Shown here piece after piece: positions 1 through 8,877 of a stretch of 64,000 nt of DNA. The position numbers were made by a program, and so were the translations under genes. Below the pieces are notes generated by a model that saw only the letters and a list, made by a program, of their open reading frames with translations, made no database searches and had not been told where the DNA came from. Each line of letters begins with the position of its first letter. Position 1 is the first letter of the stretch. This stretch comes from an uncultured Pelagibacteraceae bacterium (GTDB taxonomy: Bacteria > Pseudomonadota > Alphaproteobacteria > Pelagibacterales > Pelagibacteraceae), in the NCBI GenBank assembly GCA_902590535.1, contig CACIXF010000003.1, positions 1-64,000 of the forward strand. The letters run 5' to 3'.

Positions 1-609
1 AAATCAACCATATTCAATTTACTTATTGGTTTAATAGTTCCAAATTCTGGTTCAATTAAAATAAATAATGTTGAAGTAAATAAATATCCAGTTTATTTAA
101 GAACAAAAAAATTTAAAGTAGGGTATGTACCTCAGCATGGGGGATTTTTTAACGATCTTACTCTTCATGAAAACTTAAAGGCAATTAGTGAAATAGTTAT
201 TGACCAAAAAAACTTAAGATCAGAAAAAATTAATTTTTTAATTTCAAGATTCGAACTTGACAATATTAAAGATATAAAAGCAAAATTTTTGTCAGGAGGA
301 CAAAAAAAGAAACTAGTTATTGCATTATCTCTCTTAAGTGACCCAAAAGTATTGCTTTTGGATGAGTGTTTTGCAGCATTAGATGTATTAACAATTAAGA
401 TGCTTCAAGAAATAATCGTAAATTTACAACAAGAAAATCAAATCACAATATGTATATGTGATCACCAAGCAAGAGATTTGCTAGCCTGTGTGGATGTTGC
501 TATGATTTTAAGTAATGGAAAAATAGTAGCTCAAGATACACCCTCAAATCTTGTCAAAAATATTAATGCTAAAAATGCTTACTTTGGTGAAAGTTTTAAA
601 TTTAATTAA
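1..609 (+). CDS. lptB: ABC transporter ATP-binding protein, LptB-like (5' truncated by window edge)
   Basis: Frame is open from base 1 (KSTIFNLLIGL...); ABC signature LSGGQKKKL, Walker B VLLLDECFAALD, H-loop CDHQ. Confidence 0.8.
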   Translation, partial: KSTIFNLLIGLIVPNSGSIKINNVEVNKYPVYLRTKKFKVGYVPQHGGFFNDLTLHENLKAISEIVIDQKNLRSEKINFLISRFELDNIKDIKAKFLSGGQKKKLVIALSLLSDPKVLLLDECFAALDVLTIKMLQEIIVNLQQENQITICICDHQARDLLACVDVAMILSNGKIVAQDTPSNLVKNINAKNAYFGESFKFN

Positions 610-615
610 AAACAA

Positions 616-1935
616 ATGCCAAACGCAATAGTAGTTAAAAAAAAACTAGATCCATTCAAAAAAGAAATTTTAGTCAGTGGTGATAAAAGTATAAGTATTA
701 GATGGGTTTTATTGTCTTCTTTAAGTGATGGCGTATCAAAATGTAAAAACTTACTAAAATCTGAAGATGTAATTGCGGCGATAGATGTAATTAGAAAATT
801 AGGAATTAAAGCTGTCGTTAAAAATAATGAGTGTAAAATTTATGGAAAAGGAATAGATGGATATAAATATAAAAAAAATCTTGTGCTTAATGCAAAAAAT
901 TCTGGCACATTGGGAAGATTGATACTTGGTTTTTTAATAAATACGCCACATCCAATTAAATTAATTGGAGATAAAAGCTTATCTAAAAGAGATTTTTCTA
1001 GGGTTTCAAATCCTTTGAGTAAATTTGGTGTTAAATTTAAATTAAAAAATAATAAAAACTTGCCTCTTACCATACATGGAACAGAAAAATTAAAATCTAT
1101 AGTTTTTGAAGAAACCAAAGGTTCAGCACAGTGCAAAAGTTCAGTAATGTTTGCTGGCATGAGAGCAAATGGAACAACAATAATTAGAGCAAGAAAATCT
1201 AGAAATCACACTGAGCTATTATGTAAATATTTAGATTTACCAATAATTATAAAGAATAAAAAAAATATAGATGAAATAAAAGTTAAAAAAGTATTTAATA
1301 TAAAACCTTTAAAATACGATATACCATCCGATATTAGCTCTAGTGCTTTTTTTATTGTTTTAACAGTGCTTACAAATAAATCAGAACTTAATATCAGAAA
1401 AGTGAATATAAATCCTTCAAGAATAGGGATTATAACTATTCTAAGAAAAATGGGTGTTAAAATTTCTTTTAAAAATATTAAAAGTTATAAAGGTGAAAAA
1501 ATAGCTGATATTTTAGTCAAATCACCAAAAGTTTTAAGGCCAATTAATTGTCCAACAAGATTAAATAGTGGTGCAATAGATGAATTTTTAGTCATTTTTC
1601 TAGTTGCAGCAAAAGCTAAAGGTATATCTTATTTTAAAAATTTATCTGAACTTAATCAAAAAGAAAGTCCAAGATTAAAATGGGCAGAATATATTTTAAA
1701 TCAGATTGGCATTAAAACATTAACTACAAAAGACTCTATAAAAATTTTTGGTAATCCAAATATAAAAGTCGATAAAAAAATTATAATTAAAAATTATTTA
1801 AAAGATCATAGAGTTTTTATGAGTAGCATTGTTGCTGCACTAACATTTGGTGGAAAATGGATCATTCATGATAAAGATTCTATTAAAACTTCTTTTCCAA
1901 ACTTTATTAAAATTATAAATAAAATAGCAAGGTGA
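616..1935 (+). CDS. aroA: 3-phosphoshikimate 1-carboxyvinyltransferase (EPSP synthase)
   Basis: GDKSIS, NSGT, SLSKRDF, KGSAQCKS, KESPR and DHRVFMS motifs. Confidence 0.9.
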   Translation: MPNAIVVKKKLDPFKKEILVSGDKSISIRWVLLSSLSDGVSKCKNLLKSEDVIAAIDVIRKLGIKAVVKNNECKIYGKGIDGYKYKKNLVLNAKNSGTLGRLILGFLINTPHPIKLIGDKSLSKRDFSRVSNPLSKFGVKFKLKNNKNLPLTIHGTEKLKSIVFEETKGSAQCKSSVMFAGMRANGTTIIRARKSRNHTELLCKYLDLPIIIKNKKNIDEIKVKKVFNIKPLKYDIPSDISSSAFFIVLTVLTNKSELNIRKVNINPSRIGIITILRKMGVKISFKNIKSYKGEKIADILVKSPKVLRPINCPTRLNSGAIDEFLVIFLVAAKAKGISYFKNLSELNQKESPRLKWAEYILNQIGIKTLTTKDSIKIFGNPNIKVDKKIIIKNYLKDHRVFMSSIVAALTFGGKWIIHDKDSIKTSFPNFIKIINKIAR

Positions 1936-2591
1936 TTAATAAAAGAAAAAATATTTTAAAAATTGCAATTGACTCGCCTGCAGCGGCTGGAGCTGGAACA
2001 CTGGCAAAAACTATATCTAAACACTATAATCTTTGTTACCTTGATACTGGCAAGATATATAGATTTATTGCTAATTTAAAGTTAGAAAATTCAGATACGT
2101 TTAGTTTAAAATTTGCTAAATCAAAAATTAAGAATTTAGAGACAAAGGATCTTAATGATAAAAAATTATTATCTGAGAAAGTAAGTATAGAGGCATCTAA
2201 AATTTCTAAAAAAATCAGTATTAGAAAATTGGTACACTCTTTTCAAATAAATTTTGCATATAATCCACCAAAAAGATACAGTGGATCTTGTTTGGATGGC
2301 AGAGATATTACATATAAGATTGTTCCAGATGCAGATTTTAAATTTTACATTACTGCGAATTTAAAAACCAGAGCTTTAAGAAGATATAAAGAGCTTAAGA
2401 AATTAAATAAAGATATTACATTTAATCAAGTTCTAAAAAGCATTAAAAATAGGGATAAAAGTGACTTAAATAGAAGAATCTCCCCCTTAAAAAGAACAAA
2501 AGATTCACTATTGATTAATACAACAAACCTTACTAAAAGGTCATGTTTTTTAAAAATAAAAAAAATAATAGATAAAAAATTTAGTAATTAA
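1932..2591 (+). CDS. cmk: (d)CMP kinase with degenerate P-loop
   Basis: GTG start; DGRDITYKIVPDADFKFYITA and RDKSDLNRRISPL match Cmk; follows aroA and precedes rpsA. Confidence 0.88.
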   Translation: MINKRKNILKIAIDSPAAAGAGTLAKTISKHYNLCYLDTGKIYRFIANLKLENSDTFSLKFAKSKIKNLETKDLNDKKLLSEKVSIEASKISKKISIRKLVHSFQINFAYNPPKRYSGSCLDGRDITYKIVPDADFKFYITANLKTRALRRYKELKKLNKDITFNQVLKSIKNRDKSDLNRRISPLKRTKDSLLINTTNLTKRSCFLKIKKIIDKKFSN

Positions 2592-4315
2592 TGGAAATAT
2601 ATAAAGATCTTTCAAATCCCAGTTCAAAAGAATTTGAGAAACTACTTAATAACCAATTATCAAAAATTAATATTGAAGAAGGGAAAATAATTGAGGGAAA
2701 AATTAATAAAATCACAGAAAAGTTCGTTTTTTTATTTGTTGATGGATTAAAGTCTGAACCAGTGCTTGATATTAATGAATTAAAAAGCATGGGTCTATCT
2801 GAAAAAATAAAAGTTGGTCAAACAATTTCTGTACTATTAGAAAAAATAGAAGATAAAAATGGAGAAGTGCTAGTTTCAGCAAGTAAAGCTCAGAAGATCA
2901 AAGGTTGGGATAAACTTGTTGAGGCATACGAAAACAACCAGCCAATAATGGGTAAAATTACCTCTAAATGTAAAGGAGGATGCATAGTAGAACATATAGA
3001 CACTGGTTCATTAATGTTTCTACCTGGGTCACAGATTAGTGATAAACCGCTTAAAGATATTAGTCATTTGATGAACGAGCCTCAAAAATTTGCATTAATT
3101 AAATTAGATAAAATGAGGGGAAATGCTTGTGTATCTAGAAGAGAAATAATTTCATCTTTTAAAAAAGAAGATAAAGCTAAAATTATAGATAAATATAAAG
3201 TTGGAGATATCATCAAGGATGCTGAAGTGAAAGGCTATAGTTCATTCGGTTGTTTTTTTAATGTAAATGGAGAATTAGATGTCTTAGTTCATTTACAAGA
3301 AATTTCATATTCTAGAGTCAATCACCCTGATGAAGTTTTTAATATAGGCGAAAAGCATGACTTGAAAGTAATAAGTGTGGATAAAGACAAACTACAAGTA
3401 GGATGTTCTGTTAAACAATTATCACCAGATCCATTTGAGCATATTCAGAATTATGAATTAAATAAAATTTATAAAGTGAAAGTGGTAAAATTAATGGATT
3501 TTGGAGCATTTTGTGAATTAGAGCCAGGTTTAACAACATTACTTCACTCTAGTGAACTTAGCTGGAATAAAAAAAATATATCAGCTAAAAAAATGTTTAA
3601 AGTAGGTGATGAAATTAATTGTGTAATTACTGAAATAGATAAGGACAAAAGACGTGTAGCTATTTCACATAGACTAACTCAAACAAATCCATTTGAAGAT
3701 TTTGAGAAAAAATTTCCAATTGACTCCATTGTTGAAGGAGAAGTTGTTAATAAAAATGAATATTCATTATTCGTTAAAATCGAAAACTTCGACATAGATG
3801 CTTTCTTACATTGCAATGATTTAACATACTTAAACAACAGTGAGGAAGAGCTAAATAAATACAAGAAGGGCGATAAAATTAAAGTTAAAATTCTTGAAAT
3901 TAAATCATCAGAACAAAAAATTAGAGTAGGACTGAAACAAACTCAAATAGATCCATTTGATTGGTTTAAAGATAAATCAAAAAATCAAATTATTACGGTT
4001 AAAGTCGTTTCAACTGATAATAAAGGATTAATTGTAAGACCAGAAGGATGTGATATGGATTTTCAAATTAAAAAATCTGCTATAGCAATTAGTGCAGCAG
4101 ACGCTAGACCAAGTAGATGGACTGGTGGAGAAAAACTAGATTGCGCAATAGCAGAACTTGATGTGAACAAAAGAAAAGTAATATTGAGCATAAAACTTTT
4201 AGAAGAAATAGAGAAGAAGGAAGCTTTAGAAAAATATGGATCTGAAGGTTCGGGTAAAAATTTACCTTTTTCATCATTATCTGATGATTTAAAGAAAAAA
4301 GAAGAAAATAAATAA
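2591..4315 (+). CDS. rpsA: 30S ribosomal protein S1
   Basis: Multiple S1 repeats; cmk-rpsA-ihfB order. Confidence 0.95.
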   Translation: MEIYKDLSNPSSKEFEKLLNNQLSKINIEEGKIIEGKINKITEKFVFLFVDGLKSEPVLDINELKSMGLSEKIKVGQTISVLLEKIEDKNGEVLVSASKAQKIKGWDKLVEAYENNQPIMGKITSKCKGGCIVEHIDTGSLMFLPGSQISDKPLKDISHLMNEPQKFALIKLDKMRGNACVSRREIISSFKKEDKAKIIDKYKVGDIIKDAEVKGYSSFGCFFNVNGELDVLVHLQEISYSRVNHPDEVFNIGEKHDLKVISVDKDKLQVGCSVKQLSPDPFEHIQNYELNKIYKVKVVKLMDFGAFCELEPGLTTLLHSSELSWNKKNISAKKMFKVGDEINCVITEIDKDKRRVAISHRLTQTNPFEDFEKKFPIDSIVEGEVVNKNEYSLFVKIENFDIDAFLHCNDLTYLNNSEEELNKYKKGDKIKVKILEIKSSEQKIRVGLKQTQIDPFDWFKDKSKNQIITVKVVSTDNKGLIVRPEGCDMDFQIKKSAIAISAADARPSRWTGGEKLDCAIAELDVNKRKVILSIKLLEEIEKKEALEKYGSEGSGKNLPFSSLSDDLKKKEENK

Positions 4316-4330
4316 TTTAAGTAGACAAAA

Positions 4331-4624
4331 TTGGCTGTCGTAAAATCAAAGCTTATAAAACAACTTTCAGATAATTATCCAAATTTCCTTAAGAAAGACC
4401 TTGAAAAATTCGCAGATATAATTTTAGAAGAGATAAAAAGAGCTCTAAAAAGAGGTGATAGAGTTGAGCTTAGAGGTTTTGGGGTTTTTTCAACGAATAA
4501 ACAAAAAGCTAGAATATCAAGAAACCCGAAAACTGGAGAAAAAGTTAATACTCCAGAAAAAAAAACAATTCACTTTAAAATGTCAAAAGACTTGTTTAAA
4601 AAATTAAATAACAATGAAGAATAA
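4331..4624 (+). CDS. ihfB: Integration host factor beta subunit / HU-family protein
   Basis: TTG start; RGDRVELRGFGVF...RNPKTGEKV signature. Confidence 0.9.
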   Translation: MAVVKSKLIKQLSDNYPNFLKKDLEKFADIILEEIKRALKRGDRVELRGFGVFSTNKQKARISRNPKTGEKVNTPEKKTIHFKMSKDLFKKLNNNEE

Positions 4625-5306
4625 AACTGTATTTGTTGCGTGTGATACTTCAAACCTAAGAATTGTAAAAAAAATAATTACCCAAACAAAAACAAAAAAG
4701 CTTAAAATTATTCCAAAGTTTGGTCTTCAATTTTTTTACTCTAAATTAGGTAGGAAATTCTTGGAAAAAACTAAAAATGATTTTTGGCTCGACTTAAAAA
4801 TAAATGATATTCCACAGACAGCATTATCAGCTATTGATAGCTTAAGAGATTTAAAAAAATGTAAATTTATAACGGTCCATGCTAGTGGTGGTTTAGAAAT
4901 GCTTACAGAAATTAAGAAACATTCAAAAAAAATAAGTAAAAATTTAAAAGTTTTAGTAGTTACTGTTTTAACAAGTCTAGATAATAAATCTCTTAAAGAA
5001 ATTGGTCATACAAAAAAAATAGACCAACTAGTTTTAAAACAAGCTGCATTAATAAAAAAATCCGGTTGTGATGGAATAGTTTGTTCTGCTAAAGAGGCTA
5101 TGATGGTAAGAAAAAAATACAAAAAATTGTTAATTATAACTCCAGGTATAAGGTTGCCAGGAGATAATTCTAACGATCAAAAAAGAATTATGACACCTAA
5201 AGATGCTTTTAAAAATAAAGTTTCAGGTATTGTAATAGGAAGGCCCCTTACAAAAGGTAACATAAAAAATAACACAAAAAGACTCTTAGATCATCTAAAC
5301 AAATGA
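4614..5306 (+). CDS. pyrF: Orotidine 5'-phosphate decarboxylase
   Basis: DLKINDIPQT catalytic motif, GIVIGRPLTKG C-terminal motif. Confidence 0.9.
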   Translation: MKNKTVFVACDTSNLRIVKKIITQTKTKKLKIIPKFGLQFFYSKLGRKFLEKTKNDFWLDLKINDIPQTALSAIDSLRDLKKCKFITVHASGGLEMLTEIKKHSKKISKNLKVLVVTVLTSLDNKSLKEIGHTKKIDQLVLKQAALIKKSGCDGIVCSAKEAMMVRKKYKKLLIITPGIRLPGDNSNDQKRIMTPKDAFKNKVSGIVIGRPLTKGNIKNNTKRLLDHLNK

Positions 5307-5932
5307 TTAAAGGTTGTAAGATTTGTGGTATAAAAGATTCTAATACATTAAATTACGCAATCAATCATATATATCCTCCAAATTTTATTGGTTTTATTTG
5401 TAATTATCCAAAAAGCTCAAGATATGTTGAGCCTAAATCTTTAAAAAAATTGTTAAATGTTAAAAAAAACAAAAGTGAATTTGTTGCTGTTTTGGTAAAA
5501 CCTAACAAAGAAATTTTAGAAGAAATAAAAAGTTTACCTTTTGATTATTATCAATTGTATGACTGTACTCCAGATGAAATTAAAATTATTAAACAAAAAT
5601 ATCAAAAAAAAATTATTACAGCTTTGACAATAAAAGATGAATCTGATGTTCTTAGATACAAGTCATTTGCTAAAGTAACAGATGTTTATTTATTTGATAG
5701 TAAAGGTTATGAAAAAAGCCAGGGCTTTGATCATAACTTTATTAAAAATATCAAATTAAATAAGGAATTAATGCTAGCTGGTAATATAAAATTCGATGAT
5801 AATTTAAAAAATTATGAGAAAATAGCTAATTACTTAGATTTATCTGGAGGCTTGGAAACTTCTGGATTAAAAGATACATCCAAAATAAATTTTTTTTTAA
5901 ACAATTTAAATAAATTAAAAAATGAAACTTAA
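5303..5932 (+). CDS. trpF: Phosphoribosylanthranilate isomerase
   Basis: KICGIKD motif, LAGNI and LDLSGGLETSG; directly upstream of trpB. Confidence 0.88.
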   Translation: MIKGCKICGIKDSNTLNYAINHIYPPNFIGFICNYPKSSRYVEPKSLKKLLNVKKNKSEFVAVLVKPNKEILEEIKSLPFDYYQLYDCTPDEIKIIKQKYQKKIITALTIKDESDVLRYKSFAKVTDVYLFDSKGYEKSQGFDHNFIKNIKLNKELMLAGNIKFDDNLKNYEKIANYLDLSGGLETSGLKDTSKINFFLNNLNKLKNET

Positions 5933-7151
5933 AAAAAGAATTCCTCTAATTGACCAGCATGATCGATACGGTTTTTGGGGTGGTAAATTTGGAGGAAGTT
6001 TTATTCCTGAAACTTTAAAAAAACCTGTAGAAGATCTAACACGGGAATTCTCAAAATTAAGAAATAATAAGAAATTTTTAAAAAAGAGAGATTATTACTT
6101 TGAGAATTATATAGGATCACCGACATCATTTGTAAAATTAGAAAATTTATCTAATCATTTGGGTGGTGCTCAAATATGGGCCAAAGTTGTATCAGAGGCT
6201 AATGGTGGTGCTCACAAAATATACAATGCAACTGTTCATGCTTTAATTTGCAAGGCTATGGGAAAAAAATATATAGTTGGTGACACTGGTGCTGGTTATG
6301 CTGGTAAAATGTTAAGTATGGCTGCGAAGAAATTTGGTCTCAAATGTAAAATTTTCATGGGTGCAAAAGACATCAAGAGACAAAAACCAAATTGTGATGC
6401 TATGAAAAAAAATGGTGCTGAAATAGTTCCTGTATATTCAGGCAGTCAAACCTTAGTCGATGCAGTAAGTGAGTGTATGAGATATTGGGTATCAAATTGT
6501 GACACTACACATATGTGTGTTGGAAGCACAGTTGGTCCAAATATATTTGTAAAAATTTGTGGATGGAGCACAGCACAAATTTCAAGGGAATTAAAAATAC
6601 AAATTAAACAAGAATTTAAAAAAATTCCAAAAAAAATTAAATTAATTAACTGTGTTGGTGGCGGAAGTTCAGCATATGGTTTTTGGAGCGAATTTATAGA
6701 TTTTAATAAATCGCAAATAGAGTTAGTTGGTGTAGAGGCCGGAGGTCCTAAAAATTCAAAACTTCATGCTGCTCCTTTAAGTAGAAATGCAAAAATTGGA
6801 ATTTTACATGGTGCAGCTTCTTATGTTTGTCAAAATAAAGAAGGTCAAATTAATGATACTGAGTCGATTAGTGCTGGATTAGATTACCCAGGTGTAAGTC
6901 CAATACATTGTTTTTTAAAAGATACAAAACGAGCAAGATACACTTATGCAACTGATGAAGAAGCGCTCAAAGCACATGTATTGGTAACTAAATTTGAAAA
7001 ACTTAATCCAAGTTTGGAACCTAGCCATGCATTTGCTGAGGCGATAAAAATCGCTCCAAAATTAAGTAAAGATACCATAATAATTGTTAACTCTTGTGGT
7101 GATGCTAAAAAAGATAGAGATATCTTAAAAGAGAGACTGGGTAAGAATTAA
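5922..7151 (+). CDS. trpB: Tryptophan synthase beta chain (divergent)
   Basis: GAHKI PLP lysine motif, VGGGSSAYG, SISAGLDYPG; between trpF and trpA. Confidence 0.9.
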   Translation: MKLKKRIPLIDQHDRYGFWGGKFGGSFIPETLKKPVEDLTREFSKLRNNKKFLKKRDYYFENYIGSPTSFVKLENLSNHLGGAQIWAKVVSEANGGAHKIYNATVHALICKAMGKKYIVGDTGAGYAGKMLSMAAKKFGLKCKIFMGAKDIKRQKPNCDAMKKNGAEIVPVYSGSQTLVDAVSECMRYWVSNCDTTHMCVGSTVGPNIFVKICGWSTAQISRELKIQIKQEFKKIPKKIKLINCVGGGSSAYGFWSEFIDFNKSQIELVGVEAGGPKNSKLHAAPLSRNAKIGILHGAASYVCQNKEGQINDTESISAGLDYPGVSPIHCFLKDTKRARYTYATDEEALKAHVLVTKFEKLNPSLEPSHAFAEAIKIAPKLSKDTIIIVNSCGDAKKDRDILKERLGKN

Positions 7152-7951
7152 TGAGTTCATTAATAAGCAAAGCTTTCTCAGCTGCAAAAAAAAAGAACAG
7201 ACCAGCTTTACTGACATATACTGTAGCTGGAGATAATACTAAAAAAAAATCTTTAGAAATATTAAAATCAATTTCTAATTACGCAGATATTTGTGAATTA
7301 GGTTTTCCACATAATACTCCTATAGCTGATGGTGGACAAATACAAACAAGTGCTTACAGAGCAATTAAAAACGGTATTAAAATTAATGACGTATTTTCAA
7401 TTGCAAAAAATTTTAAAAAAATAAAAAAAAATAAACCAATTATACTGATGGGCTATTACAACATGATCTATCAATATAATGAAAATAAATTTTTAGAAAA
7501 ATGTAAAAAATCGAAAGTTGATGGTTTAATAGTTGTTGATTTACCTTATCCTGAAAACAAAAACTTTGCATCAAAGTGTAAGGAAAAAGGAATTAATTTT
7601 ATTCAATTGGTTTCACCAACTACTTCACAGATAAGATTAAAAAAAATCATAAAAGATTCGCACGAAATGATTTATTATATAAGTATGTTATCCACAACAG
7701 GTGGAAAACTTAAAGTGTCCCCAAAGAAAATATTAGAAAAATACAATAAAATTAAAAAACAAAATAAATCAAAAAATGTTGTCATTGGCTTTGGTATTAC
7801 AGAAAAAACCATCCAATCTCTAAAAAAAGCTGATGGTTTGGTGGTTGGTAGTGCAATTTGCAAGGAAATCTCTAAATCAATTGAAAAGAGACAAAATGCT
7901 GTCACAAATGTTACTAATATCGTTAAAAGATTAAAAAATAAAATTCAATGA
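7151..7951 (+). CDS. trpA: Tryptophan synthase alpha chain (divergent loop 2)
   Basis: ELGFPHNTPIADG, LMGYYNMIYQY, VVGSAI motifs. Confidence 0.9.
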   Translation: MSSLISKAFSAAKKKNRPALLTYTVAGDNTKKKSLEILKSISNYADICELGFPHNTPIADGGQIQTSAYRAIKNGIKINDVFSIAKNFKKIKKNKPIILMGYYNMIYQYNENKFLEKCKKSKVDGLIVVDLPYPENKNFASKCKEKGINFIQLVSPTTSQIRLKKIIKDSHEMIYYISMLSTTGGKLKVSPKKILEKYNKIKKQNKSKNVVIGFGITEKTIQSLKKADGLVVGSAICKEISKSIEKRQNAVTNVTNIVKRLKNKIQ

Positions 7952-8877
7952 ACTGGATAACTAAAATTATTAAAGCAGGTGAAAAAATTAAAACTGCTAT
8001 ACGTGATAGGGCTACTAAAGAGGACATAGCAAAAAGTGATTGGACTTCATGTTGTAGAGGTCCTATTCTTAAAACTGATTTAGAAAAAAATCTTTGGGTT
8101 TGTCCTGATTGTAATAAACATCATAGAATAAAACCACAACAAAGATTTGATATTTTATTTGGTAAAAATAATTACGAAGTTTTTAAAACTCCAATACCAA
8201 AAGATGATCCGCTAAATTGGACAGATTCTAGGCCTTACAAAGATAGACTAAAAAGTGCTCGTAAAAAAACTGGATTAGAGTGTGGAATGATGGTCGCTTC
8301 TGGGAGTATAAATAATATTAAAATTACAGCGGTAGCATCTGATTTTGATTTTTTAGGAGCTTCAATGGCAGCGGCAGAAGGTGAAGCTTTTTTATATGGA
8401 ATACAAAATGCTATAGAAAATCAAACACCGTTTTTATGTATTAGTGCTGGTGGAGGAATGAGAATGATGGAAAGTTTAATTTCTTTATCTCAAATGACAA
8501 GAACAACACTTGCCATTAATGAATTAAAAAAAAACGGACTTCCATATTTAGTTTGCATTACTGATCCAACAGCAGGGGGTATCACTGCATCATACGCCAT
8601 GTTAGGTGATATTCATATTGCAGAACCAGGGGCTTTAATTGCATTTGCAGGTGCAAGAGTAATTCAAGGAACAGTTAAAGAAGAACTTCCTGAAAGCTTC
8701 CAAAAAAGTGAATATGTAGAAAAAACAGGATTTGTTGATTTAATTGTTGAGCGTAAAGAACTTGCATCAAAAATAGGAACTTTATTATCAATATTGTTAA
8801 AGAAAAACTCTGATATAAGTGCTGAACAAAATGAAACTTCAGAAGATAGTCAGTCGCTTACAAGAGCTGCATCCTAA
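7948..8877 (+). CDS. accD: Acetyl-CoA carboxylase carboxyltransferase beta subunit
   Basis: N-terminal zinc ribbon remnant, SAGGGMRMMESLISLSQM, DPTAGGITASYAMLGD. Confidence 0.95.
   Translation: MNWITKIIKAGEKIKTAIRDRATKEDIAKSDWTSCCRGPILKTDLEKNLWVCPDCNKHHRIKPQQRFDILFGKNNYEVFKTPIPKDDPLNWTDSRPYKDRLKSARKKTGLECGMMVASGSINNIKITAVASDFDFLGASMAAAEGEAFLYGIQNAIENQTPFLCISAGGGMRMMESLISLSQMTRTTLAINELKKNGLPYLVCITDPTAGGITASYAMLGDIHIAEPGALIAFAGARVIQGTVKEELPESFQKSEYVEKTGFVDLIVERKELASKIGTLLSILLKKNSDISAEQNETSEDSQSLTRAAS

Noticed and set aside
840-1160. Antisense ORF inside aroA, and similar antisense ORFs such as 19822-20328 in murA, 27560-27928 in dapE, 44748-45062 in lepA and 47492-47806 in pheT
   Set aside because: They lie wholly opposite well-supported core genes, show no recognisable domain, and are expected shadows of AT-rich coding sequence.
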